This document shows, in pieces, positions 53,901 through 63,640 of a stretch of 64,000 bases of DNA. Source of the stretch: Ditylenchus dipsaci (lineage: Eukaryota > Nematoda > Chromadorea > Rhabditida > Anguinidae); assembly GCA_004194705.1 (NCBI GenBank), contig SADC01000125.1, forward strand, positions 62,001 through 126,000, given 5' to 3'. Positions within the stretch are counted from its first letter, which is position 1; every line of letters begins with the position of its first letter. The position numbers were made by a program, and so were the translations under genes. The notes beneath the pieces are model-generated. The model ran no database searches and was not told where the DNA came from. It saw only the letters and a list, made by a program, of their open reading frames with translations.

Positions 53901-56900
53901 TCCGGAAAAAGTATTTCTCCGGGTAATTACCCGGGTGATTTCGGGTAATTACCCAAGTAATTACCGAGAAATAAGGCCGGAAAAGTATTTTTCAGGGTAA
54001 TTACCCGGGTAATTACCAATCAACCAACCCTAATAAAAACTGGCAGAAGTCTTCAAAATCAAGGTAGAAAAGGTGTTGGACCCTGGGCGGGAACGGACTT
54101 TTTAGGGGGCTGGGGCAGGGGATGGACTGTATCATCGTGTGGGTTGGGAAAGGGGTAGGGTTAATTATTAGAGAAAATAAGGTACCTGTCCGGCAACAAA
54201 CAAGTCAAAACATAATGTTCTCAAAGAATGCATCCTTAAATGGATAATCATGTCGAACAGTTCGTACCAAAAGCTTCTCACCCATAGTATTTTTCATCGG
54301 GCTTTCCTTTGGCCGCCTCCATCTCTAGGAGGAATTGGTCCACAAAACTATTGTTTCTCATATCTTTATTCTCTGATTGCCCCTTTTCTAGTATTCTGGC
54401 TTGTATGTGTTGATCAAAGAACGCATAAACACTAGAAAGTGTTTTGTCGAACACATCAAGAGTTGCAGAAAATACTGGCAGTTGACGCATAAATGGAAAA
54501 TTGATGACCAGAGATATAATGGGAGACACCATCTTTTTCCCGTTGTCAGCTATCAATTGTTTGAGTTTATGAAACTCGCCTTCTTTTTCCTGCAAATTAG
54601 AATTTCTCAGCTTTTTTAAGTATTCTGACACCATCGAAAAAATTTAATAAATGAACCATGAACTAACACCGTGAAATGAAAACCCAAAGACCACTTGATT
54701 GATGGTTGAGCCAGCAAGCAAATTAATGCTGGGTACAAGGTTGTGCTTAACTAATGATTTTGGACTGCCTTCCTGGTGGTCAGACTGGATTTTCTGTGCT
54801 TCTATGTCATGGCAAATGGATTTGAGGAGCACATCCAGCTCTTGCTGCACCTAAATTTAAAATTTTTGATCTATTTTAATCCAGTACAGTCATGCCTCGG
54901 ATCAACGACACTTCTGAACCGGCTTTGTTGGTCTTATTGAAATTATGTGTAATGAACTTCCAGATAAACTTCACTCAGATCAATGACACATTCGGATAAA
55001 TGTCGCCTCAGGCTCGGTCTCTTAAGATGTCGTTAATCCGAGCGTCGACTGTATAATAAGAAGTAAGCCAACCATGTGTTCCATTTGGTTATTGCCCATT
55101 CCCAACTCTTTTAATATTTTTAAAGATGTTTTTCTGAGTTTGTACCACTCCTCTCCCTCTGTTCGAACTACACCATGCTGGCCAGGATTTGCTGCAACAC
55201 AATTGTTTATGATTCAACACCCTCTTTTTTGATGTTTGTTCTTGTTAAGTACATATATGATTTGGTTAAGTACATATATGATTTAATTTTTGAAAAGTTT
55301 ATATATATAACTATCATCCAAATGACATAATTAAACACATCGTGCCAAACCAACCTTTGAGCATTTCGAACAATGGGTCCATAAAGTATCTGCCTGTGTA
55401 AGCGTCCCCATCCTTCAAAAAAGTCTCTTTGATAAGCTCAAAGTCTGTGACTGCAACAATGGGCTCAGCCCTAACCAATATGTGTAAAGTGGACCAAACT
55501 TTTGGGCCCAGTTCTGAAACACTTTGTAGCCAGGTCTGTGCCACACAATTTCTACAAGATTTCCTACAATGGGCCATGGAATCGGACCTAAAACTGTATT
55601 GTTGTCACTCAGCCGGCAAGGCATAGCAATTGCTACAATTGTCTTAGAGTTTCACGATCCCCAAGATGAAAAGCGGTAAGTTAGCGGTAAGCAGATGAGT
55701 TTTTATACCATTAGAAAGAAAGGGGCACCACTGGAGAATCTGTTGCTCCCAAACAGCTTGGTCCCCTCTGTTGATTTTTGACGTGTACATTTTGATCACC
55801 ACGATCACTTTAATCACCATGATCACTTTAAAAATCAACAGGGGGACCAAGTTGTTTTGGGAGCAACCGATTTTCCAGCAGCGCCAAGAAAGGTTCCAGG
55901 GCTACAGTATATTTGGAATAACTTTTCGAATATGTTTGATGCCTAAACAGTAATTTAACCCATTTTTGGCCAAATATTCCCGAAAATCTATATTTTTTAA
56001 TTGTTTACGACCACAACTGATTTCCGTAACTGGAACGCAGTTAACGTTACTTCATTTTTCTAGCAAAACTCATAATCTTTAAAATACTGTTGAAAAATTT
56101 AGCATGTACTGTTCTTTTTTCTGAAAAAATGCGAAAGTTTCTACAAAGTCAGCAAATTCCTAATACTCTGAAGTATTTCGTTTTTCAAATTTATCTGATA
56201 TTAAAATTTAATTTTCATATATGACTTTGCGACTAACAATAGCTTATTTTGCCGCTTATTTACTACACTTCAGATAAAAATCTTAAATATTCACTACCGC
56301 AATAGTTTTGACTCATAAATGCCCCTTTACCGAACAAATGATTCTTAAAAATTTAAGTTTTGTTTTATTCAAACTTCAGGGAAGCAAAACTCAAATTTGG
56401 ATTAGTAACTAATGTATCCTCTATTCATTAGTTTTCAGTAAATTGAATAAACTTTGAAATAGAAACAATATTTTGCAAAAAAAAATCCTTAGTGATCAAA
56501 ATTGCATTTTTCAGAGAAAGACATAAATTTGACGTGTCCCTTTTATGTGTCCCTACGAATTTTTTGTTTACAAGTTTATCAAACTTTTTTGTATCACAAT
56601 TGAGCGAATTCCGTCTCAGTTTGTAGCTTAGACATTGAATGTGGTCACGAGAACTAAACATTGAACAAACAGTTGAAATAGGCACATAACTGGGTTTTAA
56701 AGCAAAAATTTTTTCGAAAAAAGTTCAAAATTTTTGAAAAAAACAAGAGGGCGGAGTAAGGCATTTCATGTACCTTTTGGTACCCCTTTTACCTTTCATT
56801 TATGGGTTAAAAAGTCGCGGGAACTTTTCTTCCAGGATATTGATTTTTTGTGCAAAAGGGATATTTTTCTACTTTTCTACTTCTACTTTCTTGTACTACA

Positions 56901-57982
56901 TTTTGCAAAGATGTTGCAGTAAATTATATCTCGTTAGAAACTAGAATCGCAGAACTACTTGTTGGTGTCATTACTTTTGAAAAAAAAGGTTGAAAAATTA
57001 AATAGAAAACGGAAAAGGCTATAACTGATTTGGTTTGCTAAAACCTGAAATGTGCCACGAAAAAACTTCAACTTTAAATTTGACAAAGTTTTTGTTTTGA
57101 TTTTTTGACATTTTTTTTATTTTCGTGTAGCCCTGGACCTCAGCTTTCTAATGAGCTATCAAACTCCACTGAATCATTTAAAAAATTATAGAATTCAGGG
57201 GTTTAATTGAAGTAAGCTTTTTGTTTTAGTTACTTCATTTAAATCTCCGAATATCTACTTTTTTAAAATAATTCGGTGGAGTTTGATAGCTTGTTGGAAA
57301 GCTGAGATTCTGGGCTACACAATACTATAAAAAGTTTAAAAAAATCAACGCAAAATATAAATTTAGTATCAATTTCGCTTTTTCGTGGCATTTTTCAGGT
57401 TTTTAGCAAACCAAATCAGTTTATGCCAAACTGAAATACCAAATTTGCGGAAAAAATTAAATTTGCACCAAAAAAGATCATTTTCGCACCAAAAGAAATC
57501 AATATCCTTTCTTTCATAAACTCGGCGCAAACTTTTCATACATCAAAATGACCGCAAGAAGCTGCAAAATCGAAGTCGGATTTAGTCCGAAAAGTTAACA
57601 TTAGCTGCCTTTGCCCTTAATTTTAAGATCGTTGCAAAGGTTGGAGACTTAGAATTATCCTTGTAGATTTCAGATGTGAAAATACTCGAGTTATTGCGCA
57701 AAAAACATTGCTATATGGATTGTGCCTTGCCTCTTCGTGCTCATCTAGAGATGTTTGTAGTCAAGCCTATGTGCCGCTGATTTCTTCTTATATGATATAA
57801 CCTATCAGCCATTTAGATGTTTCCATTTCAAAAACAGTTTTTCACGATCCTAGTTCACAATTTTCCAAAACCAAATTTACCATCATAAAAATACCTGGAG
57901 GTAATTTTCGCCCTTTCCAATAAAAGTTGTAAAAAACTAGACAGATAAAGATCCAAAAGAAGCAGGACAATAAACTAAACAT
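50951..57982 (-). CDS. Cytochrome P450 'CYP-B', tandem paralogue of CYP-A
   Basis: Exons: 57895-57982 (anchor, then GRKLPPG), 55355-55587, 55073-55191, 54670-54850, 54282-54624, 54186-54234 (DLFVAGQ), 51749-51910 (ETTSS to LPYLNAVLN in one exon), 51557-51694 (ETMR as ExxR), 51130-51302 (PERF; heme loop with GKRQCLG) and 50951-51064. Read literally, the frame breaks twice: in a G run near 55467 after [10 protein letters not shown], and near 51216 just before the heme loop. There the exon is 173 nt against 174 in CYP-A. With those two bases counted, the total is exactly 534 codons, normal for a microsomal P450. Intron 6 is 2.3 kb of nested transposons. Either a recent pseudogene or assembly indels. 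Confidence 0.82.
52024..53351. mobile_element. hAT-like element, 1.33 kb, perfect 8-bp duplication
   Basis: The ends TAGGGTGGGGAAATTCG and CCCCACCCTA are inverted. The subterminal sequence is CGCGAATATTCGCGAATATT-type palindromes at both ends. GCTACAAA is duplicated at 52016-52023 and 53352-53359. Inside is the 52426-52655 inverted repeat. I see no transposase. Confidence 0.85.
52426..52655. repeat. Inverted repeat of the AAAGGGGCATGCC family
   Basis: CTTAAAGGGCATGCTCACCTG at the left and CAGGTGAGAATGCCCCTTTTA at the right. Inner arms are TTGTCCCCGCCAA and TTGGCGGGGACAA. It is nested in the 1.33-kb hAT. Confidence 0.7.
53447..53521 (+). repeat. Interstitial telomere-like array (GCCTAA)n
   Basis: About 70 bp of GCCTAA and GGCCTAAGCCTAA units, the complement of the nematode telomere repeat TTAGGC. 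Some units are mirror-joined as GGCC. It is the centre of a palindrome inside a MITE, so it is not a chromosome end. Confidence 0.8.
53885..54032. mobile_element. hAT MITE, 148 bp, perfect 8-bp duplication
   Basis: The ends TAGGGTTGGATAATTC and CCAACCCTA are inverted, and the body is repeats of GGTAATTACCCGGG. ATAAAAAC is duplicated exactly at 53877-53884 and 54033-54040. Confidence 0.88.
54889..55054. mobile_element. Pogo-like MITE in CYP-B intron 3
   Basis: TACAGTCATGCCTCGGATCA at the left and ATCCGAGCGTCGACTGTA at the right, with TA flanks. It lies between exons 3 and 4. Confidence 0.75.
55718..55882. repeat. GGACCAAG-type hairpin in CYP-B intron 1
   Basis: The left arm runs through GTTGCTCCCAAACAGC and TTGGTCCCCTCTGTTGATTT. 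The right arm is AAATCAACAGGGGGACCAAG and GTTTTGGGAGCAAC. The loop has three copies of ATCAC..GATCACTTTAA. It belongs to the family at 3414 and 4745. Confidence 0.75.
57015..57432. repeat. Long inverted repeat in CYP-B intron 1
   Basis: The arms share CTGATTTGGTTTGCTAAAACC, GCCACGAAAAA and GCTATCAAACTCCAC with their complements, across a spacer of about 80 bp. The related TGAGCTATCAA arm of the 24640 element suggests a common family. Confidence 0.65.
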
Positions 57983-58514
57983 AGTTAATAATTTCTGTTA
58001 ATAATTTTAGTAAAATTTATGAGTGACTTCTTAAAAGTGTTGTTTGAATAGAGTGATAAGAATATGATTTTTTGTCAAAATAATAATAATGAAGTTTGTG
58101 TCCGCTTGTTGTTCACAATCAGTCAATAAACAGTATTACAATTACTAGGAAAATCAAGAGCGACCAGAAGTTTTTGTATTGCCGAAAAGCGCTAATACGT
58201 CGTGAAGGAGCATGCCCGTGCGATTTAAAAATTAGTACGGAGACCAGCCGATTTTTGAATCGCTCCATTTTTCACTTATTTCGCGTCAAATCTAATATTG
58301 ATTACCCTATCTACTTTTAAAAACTAGTCAGAAAACTTTATTAAATCTTGATCAGAAGGCACGTGAAAATAAAATTTTTAATAGCTATTACAAATCTATC
58401 AACTAACCACAACAATCGCTACACAAATTTGGTTTCAAACAAGCTACCTTATAAGGGACCTTTTTGTGAGGCAAAGGATCGGATTCCAGAGAAGGTTTTT
58501 TTGTGTTAAACCCT

Positions 58515-59047
58515 TAAAAGCGCCAACTGACAAGGGAACCTCGAGAACTTGTTCTTTACTCGCCCCACTGAGTTCGATCACATTGAATAGCCAGTATGCG
58601 ACTTTTAATAAATCTGTTGAGATCTCGGACCCATAGGCCAAAAAATGGGGATAATAAGGCCAGTAAAGAATTGAAAACCCACAGGGGGCTTTACTAGGTC
58701 ACAGGTTTGAATACTAGTATTAGCCGACTCTTATTCACAAGTTTGCGTGTCAAAATAATCCTCAGCCTCTCAACTATCCAACAAAATCATTAGAGCAGGG
58801 AAAATTTAAAACACTACAGTAAAAAAATAAGCTGTGCATCCAGTAGTATTGGAACCTGTGACCAGAAAGCACCCTTCGAAATTCGAAAATTGTTTGGTCC
58901 CGGCCCTGTTTTTTTTCAATACTTTACTAATCTTCTCATTCCAACTTTTTGTTCTATGGGGCCGAGATCTCAACAGATTTAATTTAAAGTCGCATACTGC
59001 CTATCCAATGTGACCAAAAACAAGTTCGCGAGGTTCCCCTGTGAGAG
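58515..59047. repeat. Long inverted repeat, about 530 bp
   Basis: The left arm (58530-58650) includes GGGAACCTCGAGAACTTGTT, CATTGAATAGCCAGTATGCG and TCTGTTGAGATCTCGG. The right arm (58950-59045) is the reverse complement with changes. The spacer of about 300 bp has no coding signal. Confidence 0.65.
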
Positions 59048-59799
59048 AATTCGTATAAAATCACAATTAAAATATTAAATTTATTTATACAAGTACATAT
59101 GGATCTCAGACAATTTTAAACACAATAAAAATATCTTTTAACAATTTTTGGTCAAACCACTGAGCTTGGAAAATATAAAGGTGGTTTCCTAGGTGCATAG
59201 GTGCATATGATGTATAAAAAAATCGAAGTCATTGAAATGCAAGTAGATTCAGTCAGATACATAGATGCGACAGATGGCTATACAGGCATGCTTAAATTGC
59301 AGGGATATAAAGAAAATAATATTATTTTTCTGCGTTGGCTTTTTTTAAAAAATATTTTAAATGCATTTAGAATTGTACTTTTTACTTTTCATCTTATATT
59401 TTTAAATAAAAAGTAAGTATGTATGCTGTATTAAATAATAGTTTTAACTGAAAGGCATAAGCTACTAAACATTCAAAGGCTGAGGTCCAGGAATATCCAA
59501 TACCGTATTTATTCTAATAGAAGGCCATGGCTTTCTATTTTTAAAACCCAACCACTCCCACCATAGAGATAAATCGATTGCGGACGAGAGATGGATCTCG
59601 AGCATCCGCTGTACTCTCCGACGAAAGCGTTTACCGACTTAAACTTTAATAGATGCGTCAGGCGCTAGCAGTAGGGCAATACTCACGGCGAGTTTGATAA
59701 ACTCGTTGCTGATGTCAAAGACTATGATCACTTCTTTGATTCTTTGGCTAGCAAATGGTAGGCATGAATTGAAGTAGACGGATATTTATACTACTGCGA

Positions 59800-60172
59800 G
59801 ACACGGGACAAGTGCCCCTAAAGCCACAGGACACGGCTATTTCTTAATCCTGGCAACAGATTTAATGGTAAATCGACCCTGCTCTACACGATAGAACTAA
59901 TATATATATACTGCTAAGACATTCAGAAATGATCTTTGGTTGTCCCGCAGGTCCTGTCTCGCGGTACAAATCTGGGGATTTGTCCCGCGGGACATTGACC
60001 TGCGAGACAGCCTGAATCCCTTTTTGATAGTTATTATGAAAAATTTGCATTGTATATGTTGTAGAGCAGGGTCGATTTTCTGATAAATATGTTGAAAGCG
60101 GTGAAAAATGATGGATGGGAGCCGAGATTGAAACAAAAAAAAGTCTTTGAAAAATTGTCCCGTGTCCCACGG
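59800..60172. repeat. Palindromic repeat with TGTCCCGCGGGAC stems
   Basis: GACACGGGACAAG at the left is matched by TTGTCCCGTGTCCCA at the right. TCGACCCTGCTCTAC is matched by GTAGAGCAGGGTCGA. The centre pairs GTCTCGCGGTACAAATC with GATTTGTCCCGCGGGAC. The minus-strand open frame of 131 codons here is a by-product. Confidence 0.7.
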
Positions 60173-60764
60173 GAGTATGAGGGGAGCCTAATGAAATAGT
60201 TATGGAAGTGGGAAGAGGTAGTAAACTAACCCACATCTTTTTGACCTGTAATTTCATTCGACTAACTACAATCTCGAAATTCTAATTTTTTTAATAATTT
60301 GTCCTTTATTTGAAACTTTATAAACTAATCACTATATCACTGTGCGTCATTCAGTCAGTGTAGGTAATAATTTACATAATTTTTCCACTTTTTCTTTTGT
60401 TCTCTATGCATGAGCAAGCGATCTCTGACTGTAATAGCAGCAGCAACAGAAGGATTAAACAGTCAAACAGTTCAATGCAACTAGGAGAAACCATTGCTCT
60501 TTTGCTCCCAACCAGTCAAACAAAACTAGCAGCCATTTAAAAGACCTATTCTTCCCCACACACAAACCAAACAGTGTCTAGCTAGACTGCCTATTATACT
60601 TTTCAACTTTCTCACCCACATTTTTTTATTAAACCTTTCATTAAGTTTTTTCCTTTCTATTTTCAAATTGAACTTTTGCTCTTTGCTAAATACCAATTAT
60701 ATTGCCTATTTCAAGCGCATTCATAAATTAATTTGCAGGCAACTTAGAACATTGGTTTTTAATA

Positions 60765-63466
60765 ATGTCTCCGCAAACTCCCAACTTTGACTGTTTGTTG
60801 CCAGAACCGTTGGGCAACAGTTATACTTTGGTACCAGTCAAAGATGACCCCTATGCGATATCTATACCATCTCCCCCTAGTCCTGATGTCCAGTCTCAAC
60901 TCCTTCCAATAGACCAGATAAAAGAAGAGTTTGTAACAAAAGTAACCAAAAAGAACTGCCAAAGTCATCCATATGGTCGACCATGCAACCGCACCAAATT
61001 GGCTTTTGGCTCAACTTTTTGCTTAGTATGTGGTGATCTCGCTGTGTAAGTTTTTTGTTGATAATAAACTAGCTTTATATACTTTCGTGATTTTACTTTT
61101 CATAAATTTATTGCATCAAAATAGCATTATCCGGTTTTTTCTGAATATGTTAGGCTTTAAATAGGGTTGTCGATGCATCGAAATTTTCGATTAATCGAAT
61201 CGAATCGATAATCGAAAATCGAAATTTTCGATTAATCGAATCGAATCGATAATCGAAATTTTCTATTAATCGAATCGATAATCGAAATTTTCAATGAATC
61301 GAATCGAACAACCCGAAATTTCGTGAAAAGGTATGAGTAGAATGGGTAAAATAGCTCCTAAAAATAGGTCACTTTCACCTACTCCTAACCACCTGGAATT
61401 TGTGCGAAAAATCGGCGGTACTCGCTTAAATTAAAGAAGGACTTAGATGTGTAATATACCAGAACAGAGGGCGTAATCAGGGCTATCTATTGCTCGCAAA
61501 GTTGTATCTGAGTGATTTCAATTTACCAGAGCATTTTGGATTTTCTCATTACAAGCCAGTTTTCGAAACCCTCTATTTTAATCATGAAATGGTCCTAGAC
61601 ATGCCTAGACATACTCGTGTTTTACATATCATTTCGGACTTTGGCTTCCAAAAAATTACTTAAGACTTTTTGGCTTTCAAAAATTACTTTAGGCTTGTGT
61701 TTTCTGGAAATAATTTCAGACTTTTCTTTTCAGCAATTACTTCAGACTTTGGCTTTTCCATGTGTACACATTCTCCGTGTGATATAAAGGCTACCTTAAG
61801 ACTACAGAAGATTCCATTAATAATGGAATCGAATCGATAATCGAATTTTTCGATTAATGAGTGCGATTAATCGATTTCGATTAATCGAATCGACAACCCT
61901 ACTTTTAAAGCTCTTAAATAAAAAATTGTAAAGCACAATTCAAATAAACATTTTTGTCGTAAAAAAGTACCGTATTCTCTGTAATAATCCACACCTTTGG
62001 TCTTCTTGACTAGGATTTTAGAGTCAGGGCTATTTTTCATTGACAATTTCAAGATCTTTTGGCAATTGAAAATAATCCTACAGTGGCATTAATAGAGAGA
62101 GATAATACGGTCAGCATTTCAGTTGAGTCACTTTAGATAGCTCCCTAAATTTCGTTCGCCTTTTGAGTCCGACAATTCATGAAACCTGATTTTGACAAAC
62201 TTTCGCAATAACTTTTACTCAAAAGAATTGCAAGGAAGTTTTTGCGGAATGTTCAGTGAGAATTTCGCAATTTTTTTAAGTCGATTTCAATTATTTCTAA
62301 AGTTGAATACTATTTGGTAGATGTACAGGCCTGTCAAAAAAAAACAAAAAAAATACATTCGAGTCCCCCATTAGTGTACACCTAGGATCACTTGGTTGTT
62401 TTAACTAAAATCCTTTGTAACGTAACCCGGCATTAGTTTACACTCGCATTAATAACACATCGCATTAGTGTACACTTCAGGTCGGTCCCGACTAAATAAA
62501 GAACACTCGCTTTGGTGTACATATTTAAATTTTGAAAGAAAATTTCGAAATTTCGACTTGTCTCAACACAAAATTTAATAATTTCTAAATTTTGAAAGAG
62601 ACTCCTTTGAAGAAGCATTTGATCGATTCTTCAGCCGCAGAGAATCCAAAAAAAGGCTCGAAAAGCTGGCATAGAGAAAGCAAATAGCCAGTGGTCAAGA
62701 ACTACAGGAGGACCAAGGCATTTTAGGATGAATGTTTAGATTGCCTTGGGGGACCAAGACAAAAAGAATCCTTGTGCTAGCTTGCACTTTTTCGATGTTA
62801 ATAGTTCTAATTTGGTTCTGAAAGGATTTTTGAATGAGGGCAGCTAGGAAAAAGACCAGTACAGTATGTAATTATGTCAGGTAGATGAGTAGGTATGTCA
62901 GGAAGGTGGGTGGGTATGTCAGGTAATATGCTTTAAATACCTAAAATTCGAATCGTTTGAGATTGTTTATAAGTGTTTACATTTTATCATAATAAAATTT
63001 CAGCAACAAACATTTGGTTGTCTTAGTTGCAATGCTTGTGCCGCCTTTTTCCGACGAACTGTTTCTAGCCAAAAGGCATACATCTGTAAGAAGAAAAAAA
63101 GTTGCGTGTTGCAAGGAAGTAATATTAACCTTTTGAATTGCCTGAAAATGATATATTTTTCATTTTCAGCTGAACCACGACATATGTGCAAGTTCTGCAG
63201 GTTTCAAAAGTAAGCCTTTTAAACCAGCTAAAATTATGATGGTTTAATTTAGATGCATCCAATCAGGCATGATGATTAGTAACGTAATGGCACCATTAAC
63301 CAGTCAGTCTGCAACTTCGTCCAACAACTACCTCAGCACAGTGGTTTTGGCCAGAAGAGCCAACTTTGTCAATCGCATCAGAGCTACTCTGCAGGCATAT
63401 GGTGGACACGATGTAAATTGTGCTTTGCTTAAAGCTATTCCACAGTTAAAGGACCATCGTTTTTAG
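60765..63466 (+). CDS. Nuclear hormone receptor, apparently short ligand-binding end
   Basis: Ligand-regulated transcription factor. Exons: 60765-61045, 63004-63118, 63170-63209 and 63253-63466. The DNA-binding domain is complete across introns. Zinc module 1 is CLVCGDLAV then [17 protein letters not shown], with P box CNACAA. Module 2 is CKKKKSC followed by [15 protein letters not shown]. About 90 residues precede it, Pro/Ser-rich. Only about 60 residues follow, ending [14 protein letters not shown] at a TAG. Receptors of this type usually have a ligand-binding domain of about 200 residues. The stop is directly followed by a palindromic repeat at 63468. Exon 1 joins exon 2 one base out of phase, placeable as one missing G at 61046. 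Intron 1 (1.96 kb) contains a hAT and a MITE. Confidence 0.85.
61162..61901. mobile_element. hAT-like element in receptor intron 1
   Basis: The ends TAGGGTTGTCGATGCATCG and CGAATCGACAACCCTA are inverted. Both subterminal regions are arrays of TCGATTAATCGAATCGA. The flanking 8-mers GCTTTAAA and CTTTTAAA agree at six of eight bases. No transposase seen in the 740 bp. Confidence 0.75.
61968..62112. mobile_element. TACCGTAT-family MITE in receptor intron 1
   Basis: TACCGTATTCTCTGTAATAA at the left and TTAATAGAGAGAGATAATACGGT at the right are inverted. About 145 bp. Confidence 0.7.
62360..62530 (+). repeat. Dispersed GCATTAGTGTACAC motif cluster
   Basis: ATTAGTGTACACCT, GCATTAGTTTACACTCGC, GCATTAGTGTACACTTC and TTTGGTGTACAT occur within about 170 bp of receptor intron 1. 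Irregular spacing; possibly a degenerate tandem or a clustered binding motif. Confidence 0.4.
62705..62765. repeat. Short GGACCAAGGCA hairpin
   Basis: GGAGGACCAAGGCATTTT pairs with ATTGCCTTGGGGGACCAAG over about 60 bp. It is the smallest member of this hairpin family here. Confidence 0.55.
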
Positions 63467-63467
63467 G

Positions 63468-63640
63468 CGCTGCGGCATGTGCAAAATTTGAATTGGCGGG
63501 GGACACTTCTCTTTCGTCTATCAGTATACTCTTCGAGTCGTTTCGAATGACCCGAAAGAATACAGCATTAGACGAAAGAGAAGTGTCCCCCGCCAATTCA
63601 AATTTTCAATTCACAATCCACTGCGCGCAAAAACCACGGT
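63468..63640. repeat. Palindrome directly after the receptor stop codon
   Basis: GCAAAATTTGAATTGGCGGG, then GACACTTCTCTTTCGTCTATC, is mirrored by GACGAAAGAGAAGTGTCCCC and GCCAATTCAAATTTT. A close copy is nested at 29118-29275. The remaining 360 bp of the window show no further exon. Confidence 0.75.

Larger units (their letters stand above)
51932..54131. mobile_element. Pogo-like MITE split by nested insertions, CYP-B intron 6
   Basis: The left part starts TACAGTCAACCCCCGATTTA and continues with GTTCGTTCCCGCCTAGGG. The matching right part, CCTGGGCGGGAACGGACTTT up to GGACTGTA, ends about 2.2 kb later. Between them lie a telomere-motif palindrome, a hAT of 1.33 kb and a hAT MITE. This order gives a relative insertion chronology. 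Confidence 0.65.
57983..60764. other. Intergenic between CYP-B and the nuclear receptor
   Basis: The CYP-B promoter should lie just right of 57983. Two palindromic repeats, at 58440 and 59800, are listed separately. One AAAGGAGCATGCCCGTG end occurs near 58205 and one TACCGTATTTATTCTAATAG end at 59502. A TTTGCAG at 60732-60738 upstream of the receptor ATG may be a splice or trans-splice acceptor. No gene seen. Confidence 0.5.

Noticed and set aside
59862..60257. 131-codon minus-strand open frame
   Set aside because: It lies across a palindromic repeat with TGTCCCGCGGGAC stems and shows no protein-like composition.
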